A stretch of DNA of 64,000 nt from Stercorarius parasiticus (Eukaryota > Chordata > Aves > Charadriiformes > Stercorariidae), in assembly GCA_013396915.1 (NCBI GenBank), contig VWZL01001367.1, forward strand, positions 930,001 through 994,000. The letters run 5' to 3'. Below, one piece after another: positions 1 to 10,688 of this stretch (positions are counted from its first letter, which is position 1; every line of letters begins with the position of its first letter). The notes beneath the pieces are model-generated. The model was not told the DNA's origin. It ran no database searches and saw only the letters and a list, made by a program, of their open reading frames with translations. The position numbers and the translations under genes were made by a program.

Positions 1-2
1 GA

Positions 3-179
3 ACTTTCCTGAATTTTCTCTACACTCTGAAAGACAAAGTTTTCCTCAGCCACTGGCCGACAGAGACCCCAGAACCAAAGGAGACTGAAGAGCAGGTTCT
101 GAACAGCTACACTCAGCCTATAGTCCCTCCTGCTGGTACTGGCTCTACAGAAAAAACAGAGGAGTTTGGGCCCAAATGA
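3..179 (+). CDS. 3'-terminal coding part of an unidentified gene (5' end outside window)
   Basis: The frame starting at base 3 is open from the window edge to a TGA at 177-179, giving about 58 residues; the other two + frames are both closed by about base 115. The predicted C-terminus starts with a hydrophobic/aromatic stretch (TFLNFLYTLKDKVFLSHW). It continues as a Pro/Glu/Thr/Ser-rich acidic tail with PEST-like composition and ends in EEFGPK. This is the makeup of a flexible cytosolic tail, unlike the Leu/Phe/Lys-rich chance frames elsewhere in the window. No ATG is needed because the exon runs off the left edge. A pyrimidine-rich AG at about 40-49 could be a splice acceptor, in which case the exon would be shorter but still in this frame. 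A T-rich putative 3' UTR with polyadenylation signals follows. I do not recognise the family and give no function. The coding call rests on frame openness and composition only. Confidence 0.5.
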   Translation, partial: TFLNFLYTLKDKVFLSHWPTETPEPKETEEQVLNSYTQPIVPPAGTGSTEKTEEFGPK

Positions 180-490
180 ATACCTATCCGTTAATAGCTC
201 TTTCAGTGTTGTTTTTTTGTTGTGGTGTTTTGTTTTTTTTTTTTTCCTTAGTTTTGTACCATTATGCTTATTGGAACCAAGAGACAACCTTCCCATTAAA
301 AAGTAACCTTTTCCCAAATATTTAAGTATTCCATCACTACCACCCCCCCTTTTTTTTTTAATTTTTTCATAAGGATTCGTATATTTCATCTAAAAAAACT
401 TTTTTTTCAATTAACGATTGCTGTAAAAGACATCTCACAATATTTTTTTGGTTGAAATCAAGAAATAAACATTTTTAGTTTTGACTGCTT
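180..490 (+). other. Putative 3' untranslated region
   Basis: The AT-rich sequence right after the TGA at 177-179 has T tracts (13 T at 233-245, 10 T at 350-359). Possible polyadenylation hexamers are ATTAAA at 295-300 and AATAAA at 464-469. The second is followed by a T/G-rich stretch, as expected of a cleavage-site downstream element. The end near 490 is inferred, and the call depends on the terminal exon being real. Confidence 0.35.
464..469 (+). promoter_or_regulatory. Candidate polyadenylation signal AATAAA
   Basis: A canonical hexamer lies about 285 bases after the putative stop codon, with a T/G-rich sequence 5-20 bases downstream. AATAAA is frequent by chance in DNA this AT-rich, so support comes only from its position. 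Confidence 0.3.
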
Positions 491-3400
491 CCACAGTCTT
501 TCTCCACATTGCTAGTAAATACAACAGACAACATTTGGCACATTTTGAAGAGCAGCTCAGGAGTCAATAGTCAGACAGTCCTCAAGAGAAGACACAAAAT
601 TTACATATTAGGCAATCTGTGTTGTTGAAACTCATGACCATCTTTTCTGAAGGTTTAAAGCAAACATCTCAGCCTCCTGTATTTAAATAATTTTCTAAAT
701 AGATTTAACTTGATTCTCCCCCTGCTAGTCCCAAAAGCGCTTTTGAAAGCTTTCAGGAGTGGGAAGTAAGCAATGGCCTAAAACCATACAAAGAATTTCA
801 AGTGTTAGAGGCAAATTAAAACTCAAATGAAAACTCCAAGTTGAATGTAGCACCCTGGGACAGAATTGTCAGTGAAAAATAGAGTAACAATGTCCATAAT
901 GATGAAGAAAGGAGGTATAAACAAGGGTTTGGGTAGAGTTTAAATGTTCTCCTTTAGGCATTTTGTACTGAATGCAAGGGACATGTCAAAAAGACAGGTT
1001 CTCCAAATTTAATGTGATATTAGGGAATTGCAATAGAGTTTTACCTTCAGTTTTGCTCTACTAGATATATGTTTCACTCACAGAACTGCTGAAAAAATAT
1101 TGCTTTTGTTTTCATTGTTTCATAAAGATAGGTATTTGAGAAAAATTGTGAAGTCACATTCACACTGGATGTTAGTCTACAATAGGCCAAAAAAATCTGT
1201 CTTCCCCAGAAGACATGATTTCATGATAATAAAAAGCTATTTAGGTATTACATACTGAATGCCTCATATGCATATATGTGTTGATAAACTGGAAGACATG
1301 GGATTCTACATCCTCTGGAAGGTACTGCAATATTCCTTTTTGGTAATATGTTTATTTTCACAGCCAAGGTTCAGCAAATAATCTAGGTACAGTTTGCGGT
1401 ATTATCATCTGGCCTGTTAAGCAGATGTAATATTAAGCACTGCAGGAGGCTGCCAAATGGGCAATCATTATGAGTAAATCTCACAACGGAAATTAATTCT
1501 CCAGAAGTCTATTAATATGTATTAAACACCAGTGTGTATATATTGTATCATACTAAAAAAATGTATGTAACATGGAGCATATATAACCCCTTCTTCCCTC
1601 TCTCTCAAATCTTCCCCGGGTTGGGAAAAAAAGAAAGAGAAAAGAAAGCTGGAGTAGATGCTGAAGATGACACACTTTTTGTATCAGCTTTGTGTCTTTT
1701 TCTCTAGTTTTGCCATAGCAACTAAGCTAAATCTTCCTCACTTGGCATCATTAGCTTGACGATTTGGCTGTGGAGAAAAGAAATTGTGATTTGAGAGGGT
1801 TTTGAAGGCATGTGATTCACCTTCAAATTGGAATCTGTAGTGAAATTCTTAGCTTGGGGTCAGTATAACCATCCTTTCAAGCACCAAATATAGGCTGGCC
1901 TACCTCCAAACTCTAAATTTCAGTGCTCTGCTAGGCCCTCTGCAGTTTTACACTCAGGAGTCTACCTTTACAAGAAAAAAAGGATTAAGCTGGTCCTTCC
2001 ACGCAGGCTAGCATGCCTGCCAAACATAGAAACAAGCTCCCTTATCTGGCTGGGATGACGATGCTGGAAGCAGCGTGGTCCCAAGCACAGGAGCAGGGGC
2101 TGGATCTCAGGGGTTGGGTTCCCTGCAGTTGGACACCCTCCACAGGGCAGAGAGGAGACCAAATCTAGAAAGACCTATAACATGAGCTGTCACAAGCCCA
2201 GGCTACTCTCCTGCTAGGATCCTTTTTCCCCTCCAGCAGAGGATATATTCTATCAGAGCCGCTGTACAGGCCAGACAAGGATTTCTCAAGGCAGAGCAAT
2301 GCAAAGCCTAATACCTTAGACCACCGAGGAGCACTCTGAATTTAGCCTCGGTGCTTAAACTAGATAAAGGCTGCTATCCAGTTTTACTCATTTGCTGCCC
2401 TAGATTGGACCTGAAGGCCAGAGCAGCTTTGTCTTAAACTTCTAGCTAAATTCCAATACTTTTAATAGATTCTGATCACAAATATGCCAAACATAGATCA
2501 AAACAATTTCCCCTGAGAATAGCTGTTCTTCATTCACCCAGAAAAAAAAGAGCAAGATTATTTGTTAAAGGATGATTAAAAAGGAACATCATATTAACTG
2601 AAATAAATAGAAACCTCATATTTAACTCTAAATAGTTATGATTTCTGACGAAATCAATAACACTAAGTGCAGCTTGAAAGTATTCAATAAAAATTACGCC
2701 GGTTTTGGAGAGCAGTATTTGAGAGAGGAAAGCTACATACTAAACAATAAGATTACACCATTTACACAAATAACTTCTGCATTTCTGTCATCATAGAAAT
2801 AATATCATGCATCAGTGTGTATAAGCCATAAAAGCAGGATGATGAAGCAGCCCTAATAACAGAAGACAGGACAAACTTGTTAGCCATTTATTGGCAATTT
2901 TAACTCAAATAGCCCATTTCACATTCTGACTTCTGTCTATATTTCCATTAATGAATATCATATTCACTACAAGACAGAGCTGCAACTTCTTGCAAGGGCA
3001 AGAATTACCTATAAAAGTGTCACTTGTTTATATGAAGCATGTCATCCATTTTCAAATGAAAAATTGTGGAAATGCCAGCAATTTTATATACTTCCAAGCT
3101 AAAACTTCACAACTTTTCACTTTCAAAAAGCATTTTACTGCCAAATTTAACTTTATAAACATTAAAGGGTTAAAAATTATTCTTCTCAGTCAAGTATTTC
3201 TAAAAATGTTTTCCCTAAGTAGTATTACTCAAAGTGCCTCTAAAAAAAACTGTTTCAGATTGATCCATTTTTCTTAATTTCTTCTTACTTTCCTTTTGTT
3301 TCAGCAGTCAAGCAAAAAAAATCCATTATTTGCCCAGTTCTGCTCTGCTATGCTTAATGTTTTTACGGTGCTCTCAGGAGCTGAATAGAGGACAGCATAC

Positions 3401-5440
3401 CAATCACTATTTGCAACATACTGAATAGTTTGCATGTTTAAGTCAGTGGGACCTCAGATTGCTCCCAGGTTCACAGAGGTCACTGACCCCCAGTCAAGAC
3501 TGTGCTGTACACTAAGCATTTGTAGTAGCAGTCCTTCTCAAAGGCATAAACTATGTCTAATTGTGAGTGTAGCTATATTCAGAACGCAGTGTAATATGTA
3601 CCAGATCATCAAGGATTTTCAAAGAAAGTCGTTAGCATTATTCTTTGTATACCACCTTTTTGGCAAGTTTTGCCTTATTCAGTCCATGAACACTGAGGTT
3701 CTACAGATAGCGATGAGTACTTATGCCCTATATTCAAAATATTTTGACTTGCTATTTGATCCACCTGTCATGCCCAGATGATCTTACTGATGGGCTCATG
3801 CTAAATTATTCCAATAACACTGCTAAGCACTTTTTCCCTGTCTCCATACTGGCTTGACTTTTTAGCTTATGTATTGCACTAGATTCCTTGGTTTTGCAGA
3901 GACCTGGCTTAAACTAAAGACCCGTCATTTCATCTTGCATGTTTTCAACAGAAGAATTCCTCCCTGTCATCCTAGGGCAACAGCTGATTAGTTGTACCTC
4001 ACCTTGGGGAACAATAAGGATAGGAATTTGGAATATTTGGAATAACAATGCAGAATATTGCTTCTATGCTTAGCATGTATCAAGACTACTTAAAGGTTGA
4101 ACAATGAATCTTCATGTTATAATCTACTGCCACCAGTTTGTAAACTAGCTCTCCTCATCCCAAATTTTATAGCAATATAAATAAATCTTTAATTAAATGT
4201 GTACTAAAGAACAACGTCCTTTAAATTTTACCATTAATATTCCAAAAAGGGCAATACAGCAAGATGTAATTTAAATCAACAGTATTCCATAACAATTTAT
4301 TAAGTAAAAAAACCATAACTTGCTCAGACCTGAATTCTAGCACCCAATTCAGCTTTTTCTCACAAATATAGTAGCCATTAATCATCACTCAAAGCACGTT
4401 TTTGCTCTCTCTAGGCAAAATGATTCTGTAGCACCATCTAGTGAGATGACATCACTATCTGTGATGGAATTTTCAACTCCCAATCAATATTAATTCGCCA
4501 CTTCCAATTTTGAAGAAAATAACAGGTTTCAAGATTGTCGCTTAAATTCAAACACCCAGTTCATGATATGCAGTGACGCAAGGTGTCATGGGAACCCTTT
4601 TTTGCAAGGCCTATCTTCTGTTCTCAGTATGGAACAGGTCCATTGCCCATATGGAGATGGAAAAGTACCTTAACCATCTCCTTCCCCTCTCCTTGAGATT
4701 TGTGTTTGGAAGATACAGTAGTACCCGCTAGTTCTTCAGTAGTCCACTGAAGCAGCAGTGCCGACACCTCACTGGATGCAGTGATGGTCTGGTGTCATGG
4801 AGGAAGCAGAGGAGGAGCCTCACAAACACCTACAGAAGAAGCATTCACAATCTTGCCTGGCACAGCCAGTCCAAAAAGCATGCTTACAAAAGCATTTGGA
4901 AGGCTGGTATTGCTTCCTGTGTTGCCACACAATCAAAGCGCTCAGACTAAACTCAATAAGAATTCAGTTTAAGGTTGTTTATTGTAGATTTTACTCATGC
5001 AACTTTGTGCAGGTTTACAGTGAAATTTTAAAAACCACCTACAGGAATCTTAAATTTGCATGCAGAATGAGTATATACAGTATTCAATTTTCTACCTCTT
5101 TCTTGCTGCAGATTCTTGGCATTTCTCATTAAAAGCCATAGATACATTCTGAACTTCCTTCACCACCAGAGTATGTAAAAGTAAATTGAACAAAGGCCTG
5201 AAAATTCCGTCCTATTACTCTGACAAGCAAAGGACATGAAAAAAAGGGTCCAGGATTTGGTTAATGAGATCCTTCAATTCCAGCAGCTTTCCTCTATTAG
5301 CAACCTAACACGCGATATGCACAAGGAAACTGAAAAACAATAAGTTCTTTAGTGCTTAAATCTGAAGAAAAATTTCTCCTGAACTCCTGTGGTGATCAGC
5401 TTATTGTATGAAGTATGAAATTTGATTATCCTTCTCCTAG
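491..5440. other. Non-coding stretch, no gene seen
   Basis: AT-rich single-copy-looking DNA with short open frames only (up to about 115 codons), none with domain-like composition. It holds a purine-rich run near 1626-1650 and an X-box-like palindrome at 1709-1722. A somewhat GC-richer patch lies at about 1990-2160. Nothing in it supports an exon or RNA gene. Confidence 0.6.
1709..1722. promoter_or_regulatory. RFX X-box-like imperfect palindrome
   Basis: The minus strand reads GTTGCTATGGCAAA, differing at the last base from the palindromic RFX X-box type GTTGCYATGGYAAC. RFX factors bind such sites in ciliary and immune genes. No promoter is visible nearby, so use in the cell is unproven. Confidence 0.25.
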
Positions 5441-5445
5441 CTTGC
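5441..5445. repeat. Left target-site duplication (CTTGC) of the LTR
   Basis: CTTGC directly precedes the TG end of the LTR and is repeated exactly after its CA end at 5957-5961. A 5-bp duplication is the expected integration footprint for several ERV classes. Confidence 0.75.
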
Positions 5446-5956
5446 TGTTGTGGTTTAACTGCAGCCAGCAGCTAGGACCACACAGCCACTCACACAGTTA
5501 TTCCCCTTCCCCTAGAAGGGCAGGGAGAAGAGGGAGAAACAGAGGCAAAAGATAAAGGAAAAAAAACTCATGGGTCAAGATAAAGAAAGTTCAATTGAAC
5601 AATAACAGAAAATTAAAATTAAAAATAAAAGTTACCCAAGTCACTCTCACTAACCAGTGAATTGATGAATTGGCACATTGCTGAGCAGAAATTGTGAGTA
5701 CCTGCCCACGTGCTAACCTCATTTAAGAGCCGAGCATGACATCTATGGTACAGAATATTCCATTGGCCATTCAATTGTTCTGTCTAGGCTCCTTATCAGC
5801 TTCTATAGGAAGCTGCAAAAAGTCGTTGAAAAAAATATAAACATCACCTGGCAACAACTAAAACAATATGCATTATTGACATTCCTTTCATACCAAATCT
5901 GAAACACAAGGACCACTAGAAAAAAAATTAACTCTGTCTCAGCTGAAACCAGGACA
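5446..5956 (-). mobile_element. Solitary LTR of an avian endogenous retrovirus
   Basis: This 511-bp element has TG...CA ends. Its right end reads, on the minus strand, TGTCCTGGTTTCAGCTGAGA, the familiar start of a common avian LTR family (TguLTR5-like by memory; the family name is not checked). The left end carries the 'TGTGGTTTAAC' block, and the 'actcatgggtcaagataa' block near 5567 also matches that family. Transcriptional sense is assigned to the minus strand because in better-preserved copies the TATA box and polyadenylation signal read that way. In this copy both look decayed. No internal retroviral region or second LTR flanks it, so it is a solo LTR left after recombination. It is bounded by a perfect 5-bp target duplication. 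Confidence 0.85.
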
Positions 5957-5961
5957 CTTGC
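5957..5961. repeat. Right target-site duplication (CTTGC) of the LTR
   Basis: Exact copy of the five bases at 5441-5445, directly after the CA end of the LTR. Confidence 0.75.
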
Positions 5962-7800
5962 ATAACTACAGAGTTTTATCAATAGTCTGGAAATCTTATT
6001 TTAATGGAGGCTTGTTTGTTCCAACCACCCTCCAACTAAGCCAATGAAAAAAGACTTAGGCATGAGCTGATTTTTAATTGCTTCAGATAGACACAATAGG
6101 GATGCAGCTGTTTAGGGGAGTCATTTAGTAAAAAGGGTAAACAACATAAAACACTCCAAACATTTAAGTGACTCCAGTTAACCAGGAGCGAGTTCCTTAA
6201 GATCCATGAAATGAAAACTACTGGAACACACCAGGAGAACCTGTAGTGACGTGTCGTTCTCAGGCTGCTTACCAACTAAGAGACACAGATCTGTGATGAA
6301 CAGTGAAACAGGTGTCAAGGCAGGTGGTGGAATAGCTACCCTTGGAGATACTCATAACTTGACTGTCCCTGAGCAACCTGACCTAACCTCAAACTTGGGG
6401 GCTGGGACCTGATAAACTCCAGCCTAACAAAAATGGGTACACACCGCTATTCAGTTTCCTCTCTCTCTTTCTGGATCCCAAAACATTACAGCAGCAGTCC
6501 CAGGGAGAGGTGAGTAACGGAAACAGGAAGAGATTATTATGGATGCAGAAATCAAAATATTATCAGAATGTATATCCATCTTTTAACTTTTGAAAGCCAG
6601 ATATGACTTCAGCCAAAGCAGCATCATGCTTAAAGCAAATGCTAATAGTGGCAGAAAGCAGGCTGCACGGTTTGTCTGCATCATTCATTCAGCAGCTTTC
6701 AGGGAAAATGAACTATCCAGTGTACAAATTTAAAGAATCCAGGCCACACCTCACCTTTATATATTGTAATCAGTTCTTTAATCAAAAACTTCTCCTGCTA
6801 CTGTATTCTCTACAACTTATCACATACGCACCTTTAAATTAGTTGATTTTGCTTAGAAGCTGAGTCATTAAAAGCACAATGTGATCAATTCGTGCTTATG
6901 TTCTTGTAGTGTTTGTATATTTTCTGCGCTGCTTCTCATTCAAGACCACACATGCCCAGTGTAAACCTTGGCTTTCTTTTTGCTGTATTTCTGACGTTCT
7001 GCTCATTAGTCTATTATCTGGCTGCTTATAAGTCACATTCTCAAGCTCCTCGTACTCCCACCACACAGCTACAAAACCCACCAGACTATTTTCAGGCCTC
7101 CAGCTACACAAACAATACAGCCTGCACAACCCTCTCACCCCATCAGCACCGTATTGATTCAGTACTGTTAAGAAGACCCAGTCAATAAAAGGGTCCACAG
7201 CATGGTACTTCCTAACTGTATATTAAAGCCTAAATATTACATATCAGTATGAATCTTTTCTAGGAAAATGAATAAAATACTCCTTACTCAAGAGGGAAAG
7301 GAGGATGCGAGTTGGCATTTCAAAGCAGCTAAGTTATCTTTCTCCAATTTTTCTTCCATCTGCCCAAGAAAACAAGCAGCTCCTTGCCCCATATTTAATA
7401 CTCTCTTAGTTTTCAATATTTTATGTCATTCTTTCCATTCTATCTCATCGTACAGCATCATTCTCAGTTACAGTTATACATATATCTGTAGCTATCCAAA
7501 TGCATTAAATGTTTCCAGCACAAAGGATTTGGCTACACTTCAATACGATAACAGGTTAACATTTTCATGTCTTTGAAATGTTGGTCCATCTATTTACTTG
7601 AAGTATTTGAAAAGAATGAGATAACATTTGTGTTTCTTTGTTCCTGTTATTATAGACTTTTTAAGTTAATGTAACGTCTAACTACTTTATTAAGTGAAGC
7701 TTGTCTCTACTAGCACTGTGATGTTGATAAAACACACAAACTGACAGCTAACTTGACATTAGATAACTCTTAGCCAGTCTAAATAGCCCCAATGTTATTG

Positions 7801-7828
7801 TCTCCTCCCTCCCTCCCTCCTCCTCCCT
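7801..7828. repeat. CCCT/CCT pyrimidine microsatellite
   Basis: Short run of CCCT and CCT units directly left of the 7829-7860 inverted repeat. Such polypurine/polypyrimidine tracts tend to vary in length. Confidence 0.7.
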
Positions 7829-7860
7829 GTTATGTATATATGTGAGCATATACACATAAC
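7829..7860. repeat. Inverted repeat: 14-bp arms, 4-base loop
   Basis: The left arm GTTATGTATATATG (7829-7842) pairs with the right arm CATATACACATAAC (7847-7860) with one mismatched position and the 4-base loop TGAG. It is too short for a microRNA precursor, and a decayed TA/TG microsatellite is the simplest origin. Confidence 0.6.
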
Positions 7861-7969
7861 AGTAAGGGACCATGAAAAATTAAAAAAAATGTCAGAGAAA
7901 GGGACTGAAAAGTATCTGGGAGATAATTCTTGGTCTTAGAAAACTGAAAAAGTTGTTCAGATTTTCAGT

Positions 7970-8165
7970 CTTGCTGTTAAAGCTGTTTACTGGATGCTGG
8001 AAGAGTACGAGGGAAACAGCCTGAAGAAAGTGTCCAGCGTAACACACTCGATATAACATCTCCTGGTGCTGCTCCTGGAGACAGCACACTGGGACACAGG
8101 AGTTTACTGGTCTGACCCAGGAACAAATTTCCTACATTCTTAAAAATCTATGATTGTATGATGGT
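7970..8165 (+). mobile_element. Degraded CR1 LINE 3' end
   Basis: The segment 'tcctggagacagcaca' followed by 'ttactggtctgacccagga' and ending 'atctatgattgtatgat' matches the order of the old CR1 3' UTR known from birds and reptiles: 'ctcctggagacag', then 'ggtctgacccag', then a short tail repeat. It reads on the + strand. The left border is uncertain and the copy is old. Confidence 0.5.
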
Positions 8166-9499
8166 AATTATTTCATGTGAAACAGACAGATGAACCAAAT
8201 GACTGGTGTAGTGGCATCCACCTTCCGTACCTTTTGTTCAATATGTGGAATACATTCAGTTAAAGTTCCAGCCCTTACTGAAGCAAAGCACATCTTTTAG
8301 GTCATGTATACAGATTGCAATTAAATTAACATAAAATTTTATTGAAATTGAGTGGACACAGTAGATGCAAAAAGCATAAAAAATGTTCCTATGTTTAAAG
8401 TTCTAGAAGTTATTCCAATGTGAAACAGGGAATATAATTTATCAGTGAAAGGGTCACTTTTTTTGTGTATATTTCTGAAAATAATAGCTAGAAGACTATA
8501 AAATTAATAGAGGTATGCACCAGCAGTTGGCATTACATGTGGCATGAAACTCTGATACGAAACTACTGCAATATTTCCTCTGGGGAAAATCCCCAGACTC
8601 TCTATGTAAACTCATTTTAGACACAAGTATGTACATCTTGCTTCATTTTCTAAAAGAAACCTGAATTTGTTCAAAAATTGCATTTTACGATTCACACAGT
8701 AAGTTGTTTGGAAGTGACTCTGGGTTGCAAGCGGTTTATTATGAGCTCTGACTTACATCAACCACTAAAATGAAATTTGTGTTTTCCTAGATGGCTCATA
8801 ATTTTTTAAATGGAAAGAGATGAAGCTTTGAAAGCAAGAGGGCTGATAGATGCTGATATTCTTGAGCTATATACTATACAATATAATCTAATCAGGTCAA
8901 ACTCTCCCTATCTATCCCATGCTTTTATTTAGATGGCTGTTTGCTCTCTTATTTTCCTTTGTGTTTCATGAACAGTAAGAAAAGCCTAAGACATACACTG
9001 AAAATTCAACACCATGTTATTTTCAGATTTTTAGCTAAGGCTAGAGTGACTAAGCACAGAAAAGAAATGTTTTTGCCAAGCTCTGTCCTTAGTTTCAGAT
9101 AGCTTAAGTTTTACCAGATTGTGGTCTAGATTATTCCTTTTTTTTCCAGAAACACTGTTCAACTTTTAAGGGCTAGAAATATCGAGGATGAAAACAAAAT
9201 TTTAAATGAAATTTAGTATGTCCAAAGAGATCAAATCCCATCAGTGCATAAACTTTCTAGCTGAAGTTTTCATAATTACAATTTACAAGCATTCAATTAT
9301 GTTTATAAAGCAGCCTAAAAGAAAACAGACATCCCTCAACAGTGCAGTGAGCATTAAGTAGGCAATCATCAGGTAAGGGCATATCAGAGTTATAGATACC
9401 ATCACTCAGAGAAAAGTACAGGCCATTCAGTTTATGGTTCCTCATATATACTCATTACTACATGGTTGCTGAAACACAGCACTGAAGATAAGTCAGTAA

Positions 9500-9519
9500 G
9501 CATCATGTAGCATCATGTA
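9500..9519. repeat. Two tandem copies of GCATCATGTA
   Basis: Exact head-to-tail duplication of a 10-base unit. It probably arose by slippage and has no apparent function. Confidence 0.6.
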
Positions 9520-10669
9520 TCTTAACTTCAGTAGATTGATAAAAAATGTTTTATTTGCAAAATAAAAAGATAATTTTCTTTCAAGGTCTAACAGCTGTAC
9601 CTTGACCATCCAAAGCAAATGACTTCACAGCAATAGAGCGCAGGGGAGAAGGAAGAAGGTTAGTCAGCCACGCTTACGACACACAGTGCCATGACTGCCA
9701 AATTGGCAGTACTTTGTGTCATTTTTAAGATGCTGGATTTTGTCATTCTGAGCATGCTAAACAGTTCCTTCCAGCAAATCAATGACACAATTGCCACAAA
9801 CCCAAATCATCAATTTAAGTAACAATGCAGAATCTGGATATTTCTAAAAGACAAGCCCAGTACCTCCTGTCACCTTATCTGACACTAACCCAAATTACTT
9901 TATGCTGGGGGAACAGGTCAGTCTTTTAAGCAACCTTTGGTACTTAATTCTATTCAAAACTAATGTCTTAAGCTTCCTAAGTGGCTTTTAAACTTTCATA
10001 TTTACTTTGAACAGGCTTATTTTTCATTGTTGCTCTTTGAATCAACACAGAAGAGGATTTGCCTAGATGGGAGTACACATATTGTTATCCTACTACCTGA
10101 AGTACACACTCAGAGTTTACAAGATACTTTCTTATTTCTATAAACATGTGGACAGTTAGCAGAGTAATACCTGGAAGTTTTCCAAATGGATAATTGGTTA
10201 TGCCCCCAAAAAGCATGATTTTGGTCAAAGGATGGAAGGCTTTGCTTTCACTAGCATATTTGCTGCTGTAGCAATCAAGAACTGATTTGAAACAAATGTT
10301 CTGGAACCTCTCAGAAGCCCAAACACCAGCTAGTGAGAACCCTTTAGGAAAAGGGTCCCTACCCATTGCTCCTGCTGGGACAAGTCTTTAGGAACAATTT
10401 AAGAGTAGTATTGAGAATTTATCCTAGTAAAGGGGAAAATGCTTGGTTCTACCAAGTGCACAAATCTCCTGCGAGAGTGAATGAGTGAGGAAAACAGCAG
10501 GGTATCATCAGCTATTTGCCAACTTTCTCATTTTCTTCTCAGAGGGCAGCTGTGTGAGACAGCCCCCAGAGCTGGCTGCAATGCCAGGTGTGGCTTGTGG
10601 GGCAGTCCTCCTCCTCCCCAGCAATCCTCCTGAATATCTGCCCAAAACACAGCCTGGCTCACACTAGGA

Positions 10670-10688
10670 GCTGGGCTTAAAGCCCAGC
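10670..10688. repeat. GC-rich 19-base inverted repeat
   Basis: GCTGGGCTT (10670-10678) and AAGCCCAGC (10680-10688) are perfect reverse complements around a single central A. Outer GGAG and CTCC bases add four more possible pairs after a short bulge. It lies at the edge of a locally GC-richer segment (about 10540-10700) in otherwise AT-rich DNA. It could be a dimeric protein-binding site, a cruciform-prone element or chance. Confidence 0.6.

Larger units (their letters stand above)
5962..7969. other. Non-coding stretch, no gene seen
   Basis: No convincing exon. Open frames of up to about 100 codons overlap one another on both strands near 6900-7200, as chance frames do. It ends with a CCCT-rich simple repeat (7801-7828) and an AT-rich hairpin (7829-7860). 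Confidence 0.55.

Noticed and set aside
4430..4446. CTCF-like core on the minus strand (CACTAGATGGTGC), with weaker ones near 13458 and 15062
   Set aside because: Each departs from the consensus at one or more strongly weighted positions; without a scored matrix or ChIP data these are not reportable sites.
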